From positions 1,075,213-1,110,314 of the forward strand of contig NW_019091446.1 of assembly GCF_001949145.1 (NCBI RefSeq): a stretch of 35,102 nt of DNA, in the 5' to 3' direction. Below are positions 32,985-35,102 of this stretch, piece after piece. Under the pieces are notes generated by a model that worked only from the letters and a program-made list of their open reading frames with translations, searched no databases and was not told the DNA's origin. Source of the DNA: Acanthaster planci. Its lineage: Eukaryota; Echinodermata; Asteroidea; Valvatida; Acanthasteridae. The first letter of the stretch is position 1, and each line of letters starts with the position of its first letter. Position numbers and translations under genes: made by a program.

Positions 32985-33662
32985 TGAAAAACGCGGCCAG
33001 AGAATTAGAATCAGCATAATTAATTAAATTAATGTTGAAATCACCAGTAATACAACAAACTTTTTTATCAGGGGTCATTCGGACCAACTGATTTTAAAAG
33101 ATGTTTAAAAACTCGATATAACTTGTTCTTGGAGGCTTGTACAAAACTCCTGCAAGTCTTTGGCCTTTGGAACTGAGTTTTCAATAAACAGAGACTCAAG
33201 TATATCATTAGAACAAGTAAGATCCTCACGTATTTTAAACTTCAAGTCACAAGCAACATATAATACAATACCTCCTCCAGTTTTACCCTGTCTATTGTTC
33301 GTAATAAGCTCATAACCTTCAAGATGAAAATAGCTGTGGGGGGCACTTTTAACCATGTTTCAGTAAGTGCGATGATAAAAAAACTGTAATTGATCGAGTC
33401 TAAGAAAATCTTAACTCATCAAAATGTTTAGGCAAAGTACGTATATTAAGATGGAGCAATGATAACCCCTCTTTATCATAATTACATTTGTAAACTGATC
33501 TGCTGAGCAGTACTGAGAATTATTCAACAAATTAAAAGGATTGTAGGGATCAGAAAACACATTGCTAACATCATCTTGGGAATCAAAAGTGGAAGGATCA
33601 GTACAGGAGGTGCTTGCATCTAGACCGGAGTAATTATGCTTATTCATATCAAAAATAGTCAA
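32985..33662 (-). pseudogene. LINE ORF2 endonuclease-domain remnant
   Basis: Readable pieces in order on the minus strand: an N-terminal leader with DPYNPFNLLNNSQ, LHLNIRTLPKHFDEL (33412-33456), IIALTETWL, then SGGG-type TGGGIVLYV, ESLFIEN, and finally CITGDFNINLINY (near 33010-33054). These are the conserved blocks of the exonuclease-endonuclease-phosphatase domain that nicks target DNA. The pieces fall in different frames. The block expected between ESLFIE and GDFNIN (the YRPP region) is partly deleted. Non-functional. Confidence 0.8.
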
Positions 33663-34159
33663 GTAAAAGTCATCATCGTCTAAGGAATTGAAAGGAAAAC
33701 ATTACTGATGCACATATGGCATGTCCAAGGATTATCATCTCTAGCAAGAATATGATAATCATTTAAGGTTAAGGAAGTGCATTTTAGGTGTATCCAGGTT
33801 TCACAATTGTTACAAAATATCCCACGCTGATAATAGATTTTACTGCCAATTTACAAGATGCACAGGGAAACTTTAAAGGCATAAGTGAGTACAACTACAA
33901 AAACTGTAACAAACCCACAACAAGCAACAATGGACAATGAAATAATCAAATAAGAAAGATTTTACGAAGATATGAACGGAATAAATTTATATACCAGTGA
34001 GTTGCAGGGAGCTACATGTATCGTTTATCCTGATGAAGGCACAAATCGACAAACAAGAACTTTGTAGGGATACATTAATACAAATACCAGCCAATGGCTA
34101 GAAGGCTATGCCCCATAACTCGGGTGCACTTGCACAATTAGTCAACTGAATTTATAAAC

Positions 34160-34869
34160 TCACAATTTAAAGACATCTTCCTTAGAACCAATGACCAATC
34201 GTGCACCGTCCTTCCGCCGTACTTCGATCATGCCATCTTGGGTCCAGGTCTTGTCGGTCAACGGGTGTCGTTTCACTGTGGCTGTACAGCAGCCTTGACG
34301 TTCTTTAGTAAGGCTTTCGTAGACGTGAATGTTTGAACCTCTGAATTTGAGTCTTAGGCGGTAAAATGCAGCACGCGAGTTGCAGTATACAAACTTAACT
34401 ACGGTCGATCCCGCGGTTTTCCGTCTTTATCCGTACGAGAGCCAATACGGTGAGAGCGATCTAGAGCCTCAGCACGTAGTTCGAAATCAAGATGCTGCTT
34501 AGCTACTCGAATGATCTTCTGATCGGTGTTCTCGGGCTGTGGCGTTTCTGGAATTCCATGAACAATGAGACAGTTTCGCTGGGAGTATTGTTCTTGGTCA
34601 GGAAGTCGTTCACTAAGATGGCGGACCTCTTTCTCCAAACTGGCAATTTTCTTATCCCTGCTAAGTAGCTCCAACTCCAAGGCCTTGTGGATATCCTGGG
34701 AAACAGTATCGGCAATGGCACTAGACAAGGCAGGTATCAGGATGCCCAACAGTTCCTGAGATCTCAGCACCTCGGTGATAGCAGCTGTTAAGGCTGCCAG
34801 CTCAGATGGAATAACCTCACCAGTGCAGGCTGGTCCCGACGTCGTGGTTGACGCTGGTCTTTTGGGCAT
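34160..34869 (-). pseudogene. LINE ORF1 protein remnant (coiled coil plus RRM-like domain)
   Basis: The ATG at 34867-34869 starts MPKRPAST, followed by a helical region with a short heptad-like coiled coil (LELELLSRDKKIASLEKEV). Next comes the hallmark QYSQRNCLIVHGIPE and a DRSHRIGSRTDKDGKPR segment, typical of LINE ORF1 RRM-like domains. The frame breaks at about 34405 by a small indel. The rest of the domain (VVKFVYCNSRAAFYRLR, later a DGMIEVRRKDG motif) is readable in another frame down to a stop near 34160. ORF1 proteins bind the element RNA. Confidence 0.8.
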
Positions 34870-34911
34870 GTTGAAGAAAAGCTTGAAAAATACAACTTCA
34901 CTGCAGCTCAA

Positions 34912-35102
34912 AGACCATACACTTCAGATTTTGATGTGTGTGGATGTCTGTTGAAACTACTTGGAGCCCTTCATCGAGGAAAAACAGGAGAAAGACTAAA
35001 AAATGAATAACTTGTCGGGAGCTACCGCAATACACGTCCGTTCGGTCTGGTTACATGTTTGAGACCGAGGCAAAGCTGAAATGTTCAAGTGAAGCTGTGA
35101 TC
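34912..35102. other. Right edge, possibly LINE 5'UTR
   Basis: No gene seen. It lies upstream of the ORF1 start on the minus strand and could be the 5'UTR of the same element. No boundary or target duplication can be read before the window ends. Confidence 0.35.

Larger units (their letters stand above)
32985..34911 (-). mobile_element. Decayed non-LTR retrotransposon (LINE), 5' portion only
   Basis: On the minus strand this region reads ORF1 (34869 to about 34160) and then the N-terminal part of ORF2 with an apurinic-type endonuclease domain (about 33662 to 32985), the normal LINE order. Both frames carry frameshifts and stops. The reverse transcriptase is absent, because the match ends next to an ACATGTACATGT cluster. 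The 5' end may extend past 34911 to the window edge. The clade is uncertain; the motifs suit the CR1/L2-like groups common in marine invertebrates. Confidence 0.8.

Overview
This is a eukaryotic nuclear window from an animal. It has spliced genes with GT-AG introns of about 150-2000 bp, AATAAA polyadenylation signals, tRNA-derived and LINE repeats, and no operons. The gene content (motile-cilium CFAP45, mitoribosomal MRPL39, a multi-Ig adhesion receptor), the short introns and the frequent palindromic ACATGTACATGT words suggest a marine invertebrate. My best guess is an echinoderm such as a sea star. The taxon is an inference; the metazoan assignment is firm.

Layout. Positions 1-760 hold a possible 5' exon edge of a leftward gene, a triplicated CCAAT-containing repeat and a fragment that matches the 3' part of 5S rRNA. 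Positions 760-3450 are AT-rich, T/G-biased and without a recognisable gene. CFAP45 is complete on the minus strand (4467-13423, 10 coding exons, all phases agree, 551 codons). Its last intron holds a 24-bp minisatellite and intron 4 a 10-bp one. MRPL39 lies head-to-head with it on the plus strand (13601-20291, 9 exons, about 343 codons). The two start codons are about 180 bp apart, and an RFX X-box-like site sits at the promoter. Four MRPL39 introns each carry a different repeat: a TIR element, a hairpin-bounded degenerate repeat, a 44-bp copy of an MRPL39 exon, and a tRNA-derived SINE head. Positions 20292-24706 contain MRPL39 polyA signals and a GC-richer, CCAAT-containing candidate promoter with a 5'UTR exon for the next gene.

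A plus-strand gene at 24728-31380 (10 coding exons, 831 codons) encodes a type I membrane protein. It has a signal peptide, five Ig domains, one transmembrane helix and a long tail ending in an extremely basic charged segment. Its first three Ig domains resemble the N-terminal domain of Neph/Kirrel (irre-type) proteins. It shows two possible isoform mechanisms: an in-frame 159-nt intron, and a duplicated splice acceptor leading to a stop. Its 3'UTR ends near 32700. The right end (32985-34911, minus strand) is a decayed non-LTR retrotransposon that keeps its 5' portion (ORF1 and endonuclease) but not its reverse transcriptase within the window.

The three complete genes are functionally unrelated. 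The only direct link visible is the shared promoter interval of CFAP45 and MRPL39. I did not find a clearly new multi-gene system. The most unusual items are the receptor architecture and its possible isoforms, the cilium/mitoribosome shared promoter, and the 5S-like fragment beside the triplicated CCAAT repeat.
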